DNA of 64,000 nucleotides. It comes from an uncultured Aquimarina sp. GTDB lineage: Bacteria > Bacteroidota > Bacteroidia > Flavobacteriales > Flavobacteriaceae. Positions within the stretch are counted from its first letter, which is position 1; each line of letters begins with the position of its first letter. The notes beneath the pieces were generated by a model that worked only from the letters and a program-made list of their open reading frames with translations, was not told the origin of the DNA and made no database searches. This document shows positions 1 through 9,677 of the stretch, piece by piece. The stretch covers positions 186,001-250,000 of the forward strand of contig CANMWA010000006.1 in NCBI GenBank assembly GCA_947501475.1, read 5' to 3'. A program made the translations under genes and the position numbers.

Positions 1-306
1 AATAAGATTATGAGAAGTAATTTTATCTTCATATGTTAGGGGCAATTCTTTATGTTAATATGTTTACCTTTTTTCTTTTATGGTAAAGACATAATGTGTT
101 TTTTAATATTTAAAGATTTACTATTTAAATATGATAAAGATACATTATGTTGCAATATATTAATATTTCTTTAACTACAAAAATATATCTTTTTTTCGAT
201 TAACAACAATTTTTATCGATAAAAAGCGTATTTTATTTTTTATATACTAATCTATAGAACATTTTTTTTATAAAAAAGTTTTTATAAATAATTTTATTAT
301 ACTAGG
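1..306. other. AT-rich intergenic stretch, no gene seen
   Basis: Very AT-rich sequence before the tRNA promoter. I see no open reading frame with convincing codon use and no clear hairpin. It may hold the end or the control region of a gene outside the window. Confidence 0.5.
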
Positions 307-336
307 TTGTTTTTTTAAAAAAATCTAATACATTTG
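307..336 (+). promoter_or_regulatory. Bacteroidota-type promoter of tRNA-Gly
   Basis: TTG at 307-309 and TACATTTG at 329-336 are separated by 19 bp, matching the known Bacteroidota sigma-A pattern (TTG near -33, TAnnTTTG near -7). The tRNA begins 12 bases after the -7 box, so the primary transcript would have only a few extra 5' bases. This is the cleanest promoter in the window. Confidence 0.8.
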
Positions 337-347
337 CGATCACAAAA

Positions 348-420
348 GCGGGAGTAGCTCAGTTGGTAGAGCGTCAGCCTTCCAAGCTGAATGTCGCCAG
401 TTCGAACCTGGTCTCCCGCT
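348..420 (+). tRNA. tRNA-Gly (anticodon UCC)
   Basis: A 73-base cloverleaf. The acceptor stem pairs GCGGGAG (348-354) with CTCCCGC (413-419) and leaves a discriminator T at 420. The D arm is GCTCAGTTGGTAGAGC, the anticodon loop CTTCCAA gives UCC, and the T arm contains GTTCGAAC. The CCA end is not encoded; CAG follows. It reads GGA and related glycine codons. Confidence 0.97.
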
Positions 421-425
421 CAGAG

Positions 426-453
426 GCTTCATCATCTTGATGAAGCTTTTTTT
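426..453 (+). terminator. Rho-independent terminator after tRNA-Gly
   Basis: A 9-bp stem (GCTTCATCA at 426-434 with TGATGAAGC at 438-446) closes a 3-base loop and is followed at once by seven T residues. Confidence 0.9.
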
Positions 454-484
454 ATTTAAACATTAATTTTATAACTTTTATGTT

Positions 485-1402
485 TTGAAACGATTTAGTT
501 TTTGGATAAAATTTTTAGGAGTACTACTGTTTTCCTTTTTGATCTATAAAGTAGGATGGAGTGAAACTTTGGATTCGATGAAGAAAATTTCTATTTATCA
601 TTTGATAATGGCTATAATCGTTTATTGGGTTGCTTTTTATTTAAAAAGCGTAAGATGGAAGATCATTTCTGCCTCTTATGGGATAAAAATATTAGGTTAT
701 AAGGCGCTTAAAGTTTTTTTTATTGGACTTTTTCTTGCGAATATTACCCCTGGGAAATTAGGTGATTTTGGGAGACTATTTTATATTAAAGATCAATTAC
801 CTAATCAAAAGATCGGATGGTCAAGCCTTATAATGGATCGTCTTTTTGATTTGATTAGTTTAGCCTTCTTTAGTTTAATTGCTATTTGGTATTTTCAAAT
901 TAACTTTAGGATATTAAAACTACCTAGTGATTACTTGTCAATTATATTATGGGGCGTAGTTTTTTTTATAATAGTGCTGTTTATAATAATATTTAGTAAG
1001 AAAATAAAAAAAACTATAAACCCTTGGTGGGCAGCTTTTAATTCACATGCTTTAGGATATAAAAGCATATTAGCTTTTGGTCTTACTTGCCTTAGCATGA
1101 TTTTAATTTATGGAGTGTTCAATTATATGGCATGGGGAATGGATATACCAATTGATCATTTAGGTTTATTTTTGGGGACTTTTATTTTAGGTATATTAAC
1201 ACTACTTCCAATTACTGTTTTAGGAATAGGGGTTAGAGAGACCTCATTAATAGTCATTTTTCAATTGTATAATCTTCCGGCTAAAGATGCTATAGCTTTA
1301 TCTCTTATTATATTTCTATTACAGCTTATTGCTCTGATACCTGGAGCTATTTGGTTTTATCTTTCTCCAATTCAATTACGTCAATTGAAAGAATTAAAAT
1401 AA
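485..1402 (+). CDS. Flippase-like membrane protein (LPG synthase TM / AglD family)
   Basis: A 305-residue polytopic inner-membrane protein with about eight hydrophobic segments. Residues near 90-105 read TPGKLGDFGRLFYI, which fits the signature of the lysylphosphatidylglycerol synthetase transmembrane / flippase-like family (UPF0104). Relatives move or modify lipid-linked precursors; the exact substrate cannot be read from sequence. The start is TTG at 485: the nearby ATG at 480 hits a stop within three codons and an in-frame stop lies at 464. It converges with the GT2 gene two bases downstream, which suggests a shared role in surface glycolipid or polysaccharide assembly. Confidence 0.75.
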   Translation: MKRFSFWIKFLGVLLFSFLIYKVGWSETLDSMKKISIYHLIMAIIVYWVAFYLKSVRWKIISASYGIKILGYKALKVFFIGLFLANITPGKLGDFGRLFYIKDQLPNQKIGWSSLIMDRLFDLISLAFFSLIAIWYFQINFRILKLPSDYLSIILWGVVFFIIVLFIIIFSKKIKKTINPWWAAFNSHALGYKSILAFGLTCLSMILIYGVFNYMAWGMDIPIDHLGLFLGTFILGILTLLPITVLGIGVRETSLIVIFQLYNLPAKDAIALSLIIFLLQLIALIPGAIWFYLSPIQLRQLKELK

Positions 1403-1404
1403 AA

Positions 1405-2508
1405 TTATTTAGACAATCTTTCATTGTCTTGAATGTCCATCCACATTGCGAATAAGAATGATTGAAAACCAGAAATGGTTAAGAAAATAAAAATTATTAA
1501 ATAATCAGTTGGAGTTTTAGAATCTGGAATAAAAAAGTTCATCAGTAGATGATAAAGGAAATACATGTTTACTATTCCAATAATAAATGATATCCAATAT
1601 AATAAAAACAGTGGGTGAAAACTTCTGTATAAATATTTAATTCTTAAGCGCTTAAAAAATGAACGTATTAATAGGAACAGGATAGGAAAGGTAACTTTGA
1701 TCACACTTAATTTTGACTCTTCTCCTACATTATACACAGGTTTTATCTTTACTTCTCGAATAGTGCAGAATGCAATGTTAAGTTTAACTAACATATCATT
1801 TGGCATGCCATACCTTTTATAAATGTCATATAAAGGAATAGAGTTTAGGGCATTGTTTGATATTGCAGTATACCCACTTTGAGTATCTGAAACACCCCAA
1901 TACCCTGAGACAATTTTAGTAAGAATACTTAGAATTGAATTTCCGAAGAATCGAATCCTTGGGATGATAATCCAAGCACTTTTATGGATTAATCTATTTC
2001 CTTTTACATAGTCAATATCTTCTTTTATTATAGGGTTGCATATAGATTCAAGCTCATTAGGATCCATTTGCCCATCACCATTCATTACTACAGAGCAATC
2101 TATATCATGATCTTTGCACCATTTATATCCTGTTGCAACAGCTGCTCCGACACCTCCGTTTTTTAAATGCTTTATAAGTATAATTTTTTCTTCATCAGGG
2201 TTTTTGTTCAAAACTTCAATTGAAGTAAACTTTTTCACTTCGTCTATGTTTTTTTGATGTACTTCGAGATCTGCTCTATTATATATTGTTGGAGAAATAT
2301 CTTTTTTTAGGTTTGATGTAAGTTTAAGAGTAGAAGTGTTATTCTTTTTTAAATATTCTAAAACAACCTCAATAGTATTGTCTTTGGAGACATCATCAAT
2401 AACTATAATACGATCTACGAAATCAGGCATACTATCAATAACCATTGATATTTGCTTGCCTTCATTGTAGCAAGGAATTACTACAGCAATTGTTTTGTTA
2501 TTTAGCAT
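1405..2508 (-). CDS. Family 2 glycosyltransferase, dolichyl-phosphate-mannose-synthase-like
   Basis: The N-terminus has a GT-A fold signature: VVIPCYNEG at about residue 9, the acidic pair D38-D39, GGVGAA near 118 and the NGDGQMDP metal-binding segment at 143-150, then DTQSGYTAIS. The last 100 residues hold two membrane segments, so the enzyme is membrane anchored and probably charges a polyprenyl-phosphate carrier with a sugar. Compared with ordinary GT2 enzymes it carries about 50 extra polar residues (roughly 56-108) between the first beta-alpha units. It lies 24 bases downstream of the TPR membrane gene on the same strand, so the two are likely cotranscribed. The donor sugar is unknown. 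Confidence 0.85.
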   Translation of the reverse strand: MLNNKTIAVVIPCYNEGKQISMVIDSMPDFVDRIIVIDDVSKDNTIEVVLEYLKKNNTSTLKLTSNLKKDISPTIYNRADLEVHQKNIDEVKKFTSIEVLNKNPDEEKIILIKHLKNGGVGAAVATGYKWCKDHDIDCSVVMNGDGQMDPNELESICNPIIKEDIDYVKGNRLIHKSAWIIIPRIRFFGNSILSILTKIVSGYWGVSDTQSGYTAISNNALNSIPLYDIYKRYGMPNDMLVKLNIAFCTIREVKIKPVYNVGEESKLSVIKVTFPILFLLIRSFFKRLRIKYLYRSFHPLFLLYWISFIIGIVNMYFLYHLLMNFFIPDSKTPTDYLIIFIFLTISGFQSFLFAMWMDIQDNERLSK

Positions 2509-2532
2509 TGTCTATATTTTTAATTCTAATAA

Positions 2533-4500
2533 TTAGTTAATGTTGTCTGTTGCCCATTTAAGATTGTTTTTTGCTAATTGAAAATCTGGGTTTATTTCTA
2601 AAGCTTTTTTACATGCTTCGGCTCCAAGTTTCCATTGCTTCATTTGATTATATGCAGAACAGATGTTATTATATGCAGCAACATTATTAGGATCTATGTT
2701 TAATAACTCTTTACATGTTGATATTACTGATTTATATGCTCCTTTTTTGTAATATTTTAAGCTTAAATTAATATAGTTTTCTGATGTAGGGTCGTTTTTT
2801 ACTTTTTCTAATAATATTTTAATTTCTTGTTCCGGGCTTATTATTTTTTCAGAAATGGAATTTAATAGTTGTATTGATTGTGAGTGGTTTGGGCTTTTGA
2901 CTAAAGCTTTTTTTAAGTAATTTTCTGCTGCGGTATACTTGTTTTGGCTAACAAGATATCTTGCGTAGAAATATTCTGGATCTGGAGAAGTTATATTGAA
3001 TGCTAAAGCAGACTTGAAATACTGTTCTGCTTTGACATAATTTTTTTTACCACTATAGACAATTCCTAAATTTATATGTATTAAGCAATAATTGGGCTGT
3101 AGCTTATAAGCACGATTAAAATATTCAATGGCAGCATCATAATTTCCTTTTTCCATATGATTTAATCCATAATTCATTAAGCCTCTTGCGTTTTTCGGGC
3201 TTTTTTGCACAACATCTAACCATAATGATTCTTTTGAATTCCATACTTTGTTTCTTTGAATAGTTCCGTATGCATGAGCCGTTAATAGCAATAATGGTAA
3301 TATGATAATAGCTGAAGAATAATAATTATTCCTTTTTTGTAATAATTTGTATTGATCAATAAGAAGTATTATTACCCAAGGAATTGCTATAAAAAGGCCA
3401 ATGAAAGGGAAAAACATTCTGTGATCATTAGCTGTTTGAAATAAAGGATTTAGTGTTGTGGGTAATAAGGCAATAAAAAACCAAGCAATACCAAAAGAGA
3501 TAGGCCTTAGTTTTTGTTTTAGAGCAGTTTTTATCATTAAGAATATCATTCCAGAAATAACTAAAACTCCGAATAGAATTCTTATGTCATACCATGGTTT
3601 AATAATAGCGATATCTGGATCTGCACTTAGTCTTATAGGAAGGACGAAATTTCCTAGATAATGAACGATTACGTAACATTGTGTACTAATGTATTCGAAT
3701 TTTGTTACAAAATAATTAGTAGAAACAGTTGATTTTGGCGTTAAGTAAAATTGGTTAAAGAGGAAAATAGAAGTACCTACAATTGCTGTAGGTGCAATTT
3801 TTTTTAAGATATTTAATATCTTCTCTTTTGTTTTAGTTTTAAACTCATCGATTATAGTATACTCTTCAAATAAAATGATGTATACTAAAAGTATAGGAAA
3901 AAATATAACTCCTGTTTGTTTTGTCCATATACCTATAATCATGGTTAATAAATATAGATGCCATTTCTTTCCGACGGGATGTATATACAAGAGTAGGGAT
4001 GCCACTACACAAAGAGTAGAAAAAGAATCAGAACGTGCACAAATATAATTTATGGTTTCTGCATTTGCTGTATGAAGCGCAAACCAAGCAGTAGCAAAAA
4101 GAGCAATGACTCCAATCCATTGAAATTTATCAAAGGATTTTTTATAAATATGTTTCACTAATATGAATACTAAAACGATTAGGGTTAAATACCAAAAGAA
4201 AATATGATAATGAAAAACATTTGATTTGATACCCCCAGCTATAGCATAATCTATAGCATTCATTAATGTAATTATAGGTCGATATGATCTATTAGCAGGA
4301 AGAGAACTAAATGTATCTGCATTAGTAAAAAACTCTGTCCAATTATCTAAACTTTTAATAGATTCATTGTTAGAAATGGTATGAGTGTCATCGAAAAAAA
4401 AAGGATTATCGAAGTGATTTAAATAAACAAAAAAAGTAATAACCAATATAGAAACTAGAACTAGAAATTCATTTCTTTTTGTAAGAGGCGTAGTAAGCAT
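2533..4500 (-). CDS. GT-C-like polytopic membrane protein with C-terminal TPR repeats
   Basis: 655 residues: about eleven membrane segments over residues 1-425, then a TPR domain to the C-terminus. The first outside loop contains an acidic pair (D37-D38), typical of GT-C glycosyltransferases that use polyprenyl-phosphate sugars. The layout resembles the TMTC family of TPR-bearing O-mannosyltransferases, but I cannot show catalysis. The TPR end contains AYNNICSAYN, also found twice in the gene at 5251-7479. It is upstream of the GT2 gene in one probable transcript. Start is ATG at 4500. Confidence 0.7.
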   Translation of the reverse strand: MLTTPLTKRNEFLVLVSILVITFFVYLNHFDNPFFFDDTHTISNNESIKSLDNWTEFFTNADTFSSLPANRSYRPIITLMNAIDYAIAGGIKSNVFHYHIFFWYLTLIVLVFILVKHIYKKSFDKFQWIGVIALFATAWFALHTANAETINYICARSDSFSTLCVVASLLLYIHPVGKKWHLYLLTMIIGIWTKQTGVIFFPILLVYIILFEEYTIIDEFKTKTKEKILNILKKIAPTAIVGTSIFLFNQFYLTPKSTVSTNYFVTKFEYISTQCYVIVHYLGNFVLPIRLSADPDIAIIKPWYDIRILFGVLVISGMIFLMIKTALKQKLRPISFGIAWFFIALLPTTLNPLFQTANDHRMFFPFIGLFIAIPWVIILLIDQYKLLQKRNNYYSSAIIILPLLLLTAHAYGTIQRNKVWNSKESLWLDVVQKSPKNARGLMNYGLNHMEKGNYDAAIEYFNRAYKLQPNYCLIHINLGIVYSGKKNYVKAEQYFKSALAFNITSPDPEYFYARYLVSQNKYTAAENYLKKALVKSPNHSQSIQLLNSISEKIISPEQEIKILLEKVKNDPTSENYINLSLKYYKKGAYKSVISTCKELLNIDPNNVAAYNNICSAYNQMKQWKLGAEACKKALEINPDFQLAKNNLKWATDNIN

Positions 4501-5250
4501 TTTCCTTTTTAAGCTTTTAAAGTTTGGTTCTTGATAGATTGTTTTTTTTGCTAAAAGTCGATGTAATAGTTTAATTCTATTTAAAAAAACCTAAATATAA
4601 CTTTTTTGGTGATACTTTCTTTTTTTAATTAATGATATACGGTATTTAATCTGTTTGAAAAACTAAATCGTAGATTTTTGCATAGTAGTATATATAATAA
4701 TAGAATTTGTTTTTATAAATATTAGAATGTTTAAATTATTATAGATTACGCTTTTTTGAGTAGACTAATTATGCTTTTGTAAAGGGGAATGTTAAATCTA
4801 AATGACAAAATAATAATCAAACCAATATCAAAACTTGAAAATCAAAGATAATGATTCCTTTTATAAATTTTATATGATTGGTGATGAGTTTTGCTATATT
4901 AAGGGAGCAATTATACATGGTAAATTTATATAATCGGATTAAAAAACATTGAAGACAAAGGAGTTATAATATTTTCAAAAATTTTGGATTATAGAATTAC
5001 GAATAGTTATTTGTTTTTATGTTCTTTGTATGAAAGGTGAAGAGAGAAGAGGATTAATTTTATTTTAAAACTAATAGATTAGATGCTGTTTTTTTGCATT
5101 GAAGTCCATCTTTAAAACAACTCCCTCTAATTATCAAGAATTGTGAATCCTTTGTAGGTGGGTTATTGTGACTATCAATGTATTATAAATTGAATATTAA
5201 AGATCAAAACAAAATTATTAACTTGGTTGCAGACTCTTTTAAAAGTTAAA
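4501..5250. other. Long AT-rich intergenic region between divergent TPR genes
   Basis: About 750 bases separate two divergent paralogous membrane-TPR genes. I find no ORF with a good start. A stop-free stretch around 4836-4932 could encode some 30 residues but has no ATG. The region probably holds the two promoters; no -7 box stands out. Confidence 0.4.
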
Positions 5251-7479
5251 ATGATGAAATTAAATTTTAGTTCGAAAATTAATTATCATAACACATTTAT
5301 TTTTTCAGCGCTTTTGATAGGATTGATAATGACTTTTTTAAGTTTTGATTATGGTCCTGTGGAAGATGCAAAAATTCATCAAGATCATGGTGTTAGAATC
5401 CTGAATTATTTCAAAGGTATTGATAACGCAGCAGCTTTAAGCCCTGTTGATGATCAAGGCAATTATTATGATGTTAATGAAAGTTTGGAAAGCGAACATC
5501 ATGGCATGAATGGTTTTGGTGGCTTTTTTGATTTGCTATCTAATTTTTTGCATCAATTTTTCAGTTTTATTGGGGTGTATGAATTTAGAAACCTTTTAAA
5601 CTCCATTTTTGGTTTTTTACTTTTTCTATTTTGTGGGTTATTAGGAAAAGAATTTGGAGGATGGAAAGCGGGGGTTGTAACATTATTATTTGTAGTATTA
5701 ACTCCAGTAATGTTTGGGTATTCGATGAATAATCCAAAGGATATCCCTGCTGCAGCATTTTACATGTTTTCATTATATCATATCATTAAACTCTTAAAAG
5801 AACTTCCAGAAATAACATTAAAGAGATCTTTCTTTTTAATATTGAATATTTCTTTATTAATTAATATTCGTGTAATTGGATTGATTGTTATTGGTTATTT
5901 GTTGCTAGCGGTTTTACTATGGTGGTTGCTTGAGAATTATAAATCAAAATTTAAAAATGTTATTTTAAAAAATACACTGTTGTTTGCTGGTAAAATCATT
6001 GGAATAATTGTGGTCGCTTATTTATCTGCAAGTATTTTTTGGCCATATGCTCATACAAACCCTATAACGGTTCCTGTTGAAGTATTGATTAAAATGGGAG
6101 AGTTAAGAGCATTTGAAAATTTACAGTTATTTGAAGGAAACTGGCAAAGTAGTTTTAATGTCCCATGGTACTATGCTATAAAAAACCTTTTTATAATTAC
6201 AATGCCTTTGCATGTATTTATTGGTTTCTTTCTAATACCCTTGCTTTTTTACAAGAATTCAAATAAAAGTAGACTTTATATCACGATAATTCTTTTTACA
6301 TCAGTGTTTCCTATGTTGTTGGTTATTTTTGGTAAACCTAATAGTCATGATGGTTCAAGGCAGTTTATGTTTTCAGTACTTCCATTGGTTGTTTTAAGTG
6401 CGCTGGCTTGGGTAAAACTATTTAAGTTTATTACTATAGAGAATGCTAAAAGAATTGGATATATTTCACTCTTTTTATTAGTGCTCCAACCATTGCGATT
6501 TATGATTAAATATCACCCTATGGAAGCGTTGTATTTTAGCCCGATTGTTGGTGGAGTAGGAGGTGCTTTTAAGAATTATGAAATCGATTATTATGGTATT
6601 GGTATTAGACCTGCCATAGATTGGCTGGAGAAAAATGTAGGAGATAAAGAGAACCCGCCCAAAGTAAGAATGTATTATGGAAGTCAAACTAAATTAACAT
6701 ATCATACAGATAAAAGCTCTTCAGGTATAAAACATGCATTGACACGTCGTAATTCTTTGGCATGGGACTATTCGATTATCATGCAAGCAGAAGGGAAATA
6801 TAAACAAAATCATAATGTAAACTGGTCTCCAGAGAGTACAGTGCATGAGATTAAAATTGATGGTGCGCCCATCTGTTATATTGTAAAGAATAAATATCAA
6901 GTAGATAAACATTTATTAGATGTAAAAGAAAGAGTTGAAAAAACACCTTCTGTCAATGGATATATAGATTTAAGTTTATTATACTTTAAAAAGGAAAATT
7001 ATTTTAAAAGTATCGAAATTTCGAAAAAAGTAATTTCGTTAGATGCTAACAATAATATTGCATATAATAACATATGCTCTGCTTATAATAGATTAATGAT
7101 GTATGATAAAGCTAAAATTGCTTGTGAAAAATCATTGTCGATTAAACCAGGAGTATCATTAACGATGAATAATCTTAATACAGCTGTTACCAATATCGAA
7201 AGAGTACAAAATATGAAATTGACAGCAAAAGAATATCTTACGCTTAGTTATAATTATTATAAATTAGGGTATTTTAAAGAGTGTATCGAAATAAGTAAAC
7301 TAGTATTAGTGATTGAACCAAAAAATGAAGTGGCATATAATAATATCTGTTCGGCATACAATGTTTTGGGAGAATACAAGAAAGCATTAGAAGCCTGTCA
7401 CAAAGCTATCGAGCTAAAACCTGATTTTCAATTAGCTAAAAATAATTTAATGAGGGTAAAAAAACAGTTAAAGGACTAA
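5251..7479 (+). CDS. GT-C-like polytopic membrane protein with two C-terminal TPR blocks
   Basis: About 742 residues. Some ten membrane segments in residues 15-435 follow an early acidic loop (GPVEDAKIHQDHG), as in PMT/ArnT-like GT39 enzymes that transfer sugars from polyprenyl phosphate outside the membrane. The C-terminal 180 residues hold two TPR blocks, each with AYNNICSAYN and a following helix like that of the 2533-4500 product, so the two proteins share a duplicated module. I chose ATG at 5251 (5254 is equally possible) over a TTG at 5227 because no leader signal supports the longer form. Likely role: glycosylation of surface polymers or proteins. Confidence 0.7.
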   Translation: MMKLNFSSKINYHNTFIFSALLIGLIMTFLSFDYGPVEDAKIHQDHGVRILNYFKGIDNAAALSPVDDQGNYYDVNESLESEHHGMNGFGGFFDLLSNFLHQFFSFIGVYEFRNLLNSIFGFLLFLFCGLLGKEFGGWKAGVVTLLFVVLTPVMFGYSMNNPKDIPAAAFYMFSLYHIIKLLKELPEITLKRSFFLILNISLLINIRVIGLIVIGYLLLAVLLWWLLENYKSKFKNVILKNTLLFAGKIIGIIVVAYLSASIFWPYAHTNPITVPVEVLIKMGELRAFENLQLFEGNWQSSFNVPWYYAIKNLFIITMPLHVFIGFFLIPLLFYKNSNKSRLYITIILFTSVFPMLLVIFGKPNSHDGSRQFMFSVLPLVVLSALAWVKLFKFITIENAKRIGYISLFLLVLQPLRFMIKYHPMEALYFSPIVGGVGGAFKNYEIDYYGIGIRPAIDWLEKNVGDKENPPKVRMYYGSQTKLTYHTDKSSSGIKHALTRRNSLAWDYSIIMQAEGKYKQNHNVNWSPESTVHEIKIDGAPICYIVKNKYQVDKHLLDVKERVEKTPSVNGYIDLSLLYFKKENYFKSIEISKKVISLDANNNIAYNNICSAYNRLMMYDKAKIACEKSLSIKPGVSLTMNNLNTAVTNIERVQNMKLTAKEYLTLSYNYYKLGYFKECIEISKLVLVIEPKNEVAYNNICSAYNVLGEYKKALEACHKAIELKPDFQLAKNNLMRVKKQLKD

Positions 7480-7536
7480 TAAGTTATAGTTTTATGCTAA
7501 TAATTTAAATTATTACTTTTAAAAAGAAATGGGAGT

Positions 7537-8742
7537 ATGAAAAAAATAGATTTTGTAGAAAAAACAAATAAGTTTAAATATGTAGACGTTATTGTTTTTT
7601 CCTTTTTTTTAATCTTTTTTTGGTTTTTTATAGATAATATTTTTACTGATATTCAAGCTCATATTCTCGCTATAGTAGAAATTAATACAAATGATACGAA
7701 GCATTATCCTCCGCATTTTTTGTTTTTTTTTCTGATTAATTTTTTTTCTGGCTTTTCGAATGATATACCTTTAATGAATTTTGTTACATCGGTATTATTA
7801 TCTATTGTAACCACTGCTAAATATTCAGTATCAAGACTAATTATTTCTGAATTAAATGTTTCTACTAATCTTAAATATAGAGAAGAAGTTATTGTCTTTT
7901 TATCAATTGCACTTTTATTTTGTTTTGCAATTCCAGATGTTTATAATTTTTTTATCTTAAAAAAAATGTACTTAGGGAGAGTTCCATCAGTTGTTTGGCA
8001 TAATTCTACAACTATTTTTCTTTTTCCATTCGCATTGCTTTTATTTTGGAAACAGTTCAAGATAATGGAGTCAGATGACTTAAGCTTTTTTAATAGAGAT
8101 GTACTCATTAGTTGTCTTTTGGTAATAGTGAATATTTCAATAAAACCTTCTTTTCTTTTTGTTTTTATGCCGATATCTGTTTTTTTTATTTTTAAAAAAA
8201 ATAAGTTAAATAATATAAGAGAAAGTATAATTCAATTACTTCCTATATTTATTGGAGCAATATTTGTCATATTTCAATATATTAGTATCTATCATTATCA
8301 AATTGGATCATTAAATAAAGGCGAGAGTTCTGTTGGCTTTGGGATACCTTTTGAGTTTATAAGAAGTTTTATACCAGGATGGTATGTTCCTATTGCATTT
8401 ATACTATCGTATGCATTTCCTATCGCTACATTATTATGTTACAAGGAAATTTTGAAATATAAGCCGTTTTTGTATGCTTTGTATTTAGCCCTTTTAGGGA
8501 TTCTAATAAGTGCTTTTGTTATAGAAATTGGACCTAGGAAATTTCATGGAAATTTTACTTGGCAAAATGTAATTTGTGTCTACTTACTAATGTTAACAGC
8601 TATTGCATTTTTATTACCTAAATTAAAAGGAAAGGATAGATATTCAAAAAAGATGATTTTTTTATGGAGCGTTTTTATTTTACATGTTTTATCTGGCTTT
8701 TTGTATTTATTTAAAATGTACTTCACAGGATCTTACCATTAG
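7537..8742 (+). CDS. Polytopic membrane protein of unknown function
   Basis: 401 residues, very rich in Phe, Ile and Leu, with about ten predicted membrane segments and short polar loops. The first outside loop (after residue 32) contains DNIFTDIQAH, a weakly GT-C-like acidic loop, but I see no family signature. It starts 57 bases after the GT-C/TPR gene on the same strand and is probably cotranscribed. It may be another polymer or sugar-transfer enzyme; I do not assign a function. Confidence 0.55.
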   Translation: MKKIDFVEKTNKFKYVDVIVFSFFLIFFWFFIDNIFTDIQAHILAIVEINTNDTKHYPPHFLFFFLINFFSGFSNDIPLMNFVTSVLLSIVTTAKYSVSRLIISELNVSTNLKYREEVIVFLSIALLFCFAIPDVYNFFILKKMYLGRVPSVVWHNSTTIFLFPFALLLFWKQFKIMESDDLSFFNRDVLISCLLVIVNISIKPSFLFVFMPISVFFIFKKNKLNNIRESIIQLLPIFIGAIFVIFQYISIYHYQIGSLNKGESSVGFGIPFEFIRSFIPGWYVPIAFILSYAFPIATLLCYKEILKYKPFLYALYLALLGILISAFVIEIGPRKFHGNFTWQNVICVYLLMLTAIAFLLPKLKGKDRYSKKMIFLWSVFILHVLSGFLYLFKMYFTGSYH

Positions 8743-8755
8743 ATGACTATAAATA

Positions 8756-9670
8756 TTAAAAAATAGAATATCCCGTCAAAGTAGTCAATCGTTCTAAAGC
8801 ATACATGCCTAGTTCTGAATTTCCTTTTGGATTAAGAGGAGGACTCCATACCGTTACAGCATATTGCCCAGGGTGTACTGCAGTGATACCTCCACCAACG
8901 CCACTTTTGCCAGGTAACCCTACTCTAAAACTAAACTCACCCGCTTCATCATAAAAACCACAAGTTTGCATAATCGCATTAATACGCTTAACTTTTTGAG
9001 GAGGTACTATGTTTTTACTGTTTTCTAGTTTTTTTCCACCATTGGCATAAATCATAAATGCAGTTGATAATTCTTGACAAGACATCTCTATAGAACATTG
9101 ATAGGTGTAGAAATCCAAGACGTCTTCAATGTTGTTTTTAATATTTCCAAAAGATTTCATGAGATTTAGTAGAGCGGCATTGCGATGGCTGTATTGTTTT
9201 TCTGATTCATATACTTTTGTATTTATTCCGATAGAATTATCACCTGTAAGTTTATGTATAAAATCAAGAAAACTCTTTTTTGGATCATCTAACTCAGAAA
9301 TTAGAATATCAGAAATCACCAATGCCCCAGCATTAATAAATGGATTTCTGGGTATGCCTTGCTCGTATTCTAATTGTATTAGAGAGTTAAATGGATCACC
9401 AGAAGGTTCTACATCTACTCGTTGAAATAAGTCATCCCCAGATATAGACATGGCAAGAGTTAACGCAAAAACTTTAGAGATACTTTGTATAGAAAATCGC
9501 TTTTCATTGTTCCCTAAATTATAATGCCCAGAATTAATACAATGCAAATGCATTCCGAATTCATCAGGGTCAATTTTTGCTAACTCAGGGATGTATGATG
9601 CTACTTTTCCAGTATACTTTAGAGAATCAAGTTCAGATTTTATAGTATTAAGTATTTGTTGATAATCCAT
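8756..9670 (-). CDS. glsA: Glutaminase A
   Basis: 304 residues, the usual length of bacterial GlsA. It hydrolyses glutamine to glutamate and ammonia in the cytoplasm. The beta-lactamase-like fold shows its S-x-x-K catalytic motif as SISK at 63-66, then RNPFINAGAL near 125 and GLPGKSGVGGG near 252. The gene lies 7 bases downstream of the dipeptidase E gene on the same strand, so the pair is probably one operon for peptide and amino-acid nitrogen use. It converges with the membrane protein gene at 7537-8742. Confidence 0.95.
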   Translation of the reverse strand: MDYQQILNTIKSELDSLKYTGKVASYIPELAKIDPDEFGMHLHCINSGHYNLGNNEKRFSIQSISKVFALTLAMSISGDDLFQRVDVEPSGDPFNSLIQLEYEQGIPRNPFINAGALVISDILISELDDPKKSFLDFIHKLTGDNSIGINTKVYESEKQYSHRNAALLNLMKSFGNIKNNIEDVLDFYTYQCSIEMSCQELSTAFMIYANGGKKLENSKNIVPPQKVKRINAIMQTCGFYDEAGEFSFRVGLPGKSGVGGGITAVHPGQYAVTVWSPPLNPKGNSELGMYALERLTTLTGYSIF

Positions 9671-9677
9671 TAGATTT

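Noticed and set aside
4836..4932. Stop-free stretch of about 30 codons in the long intergenic region
   Set aside because: No ATG start and no recognisable family; could be chance or a decayed remnant.
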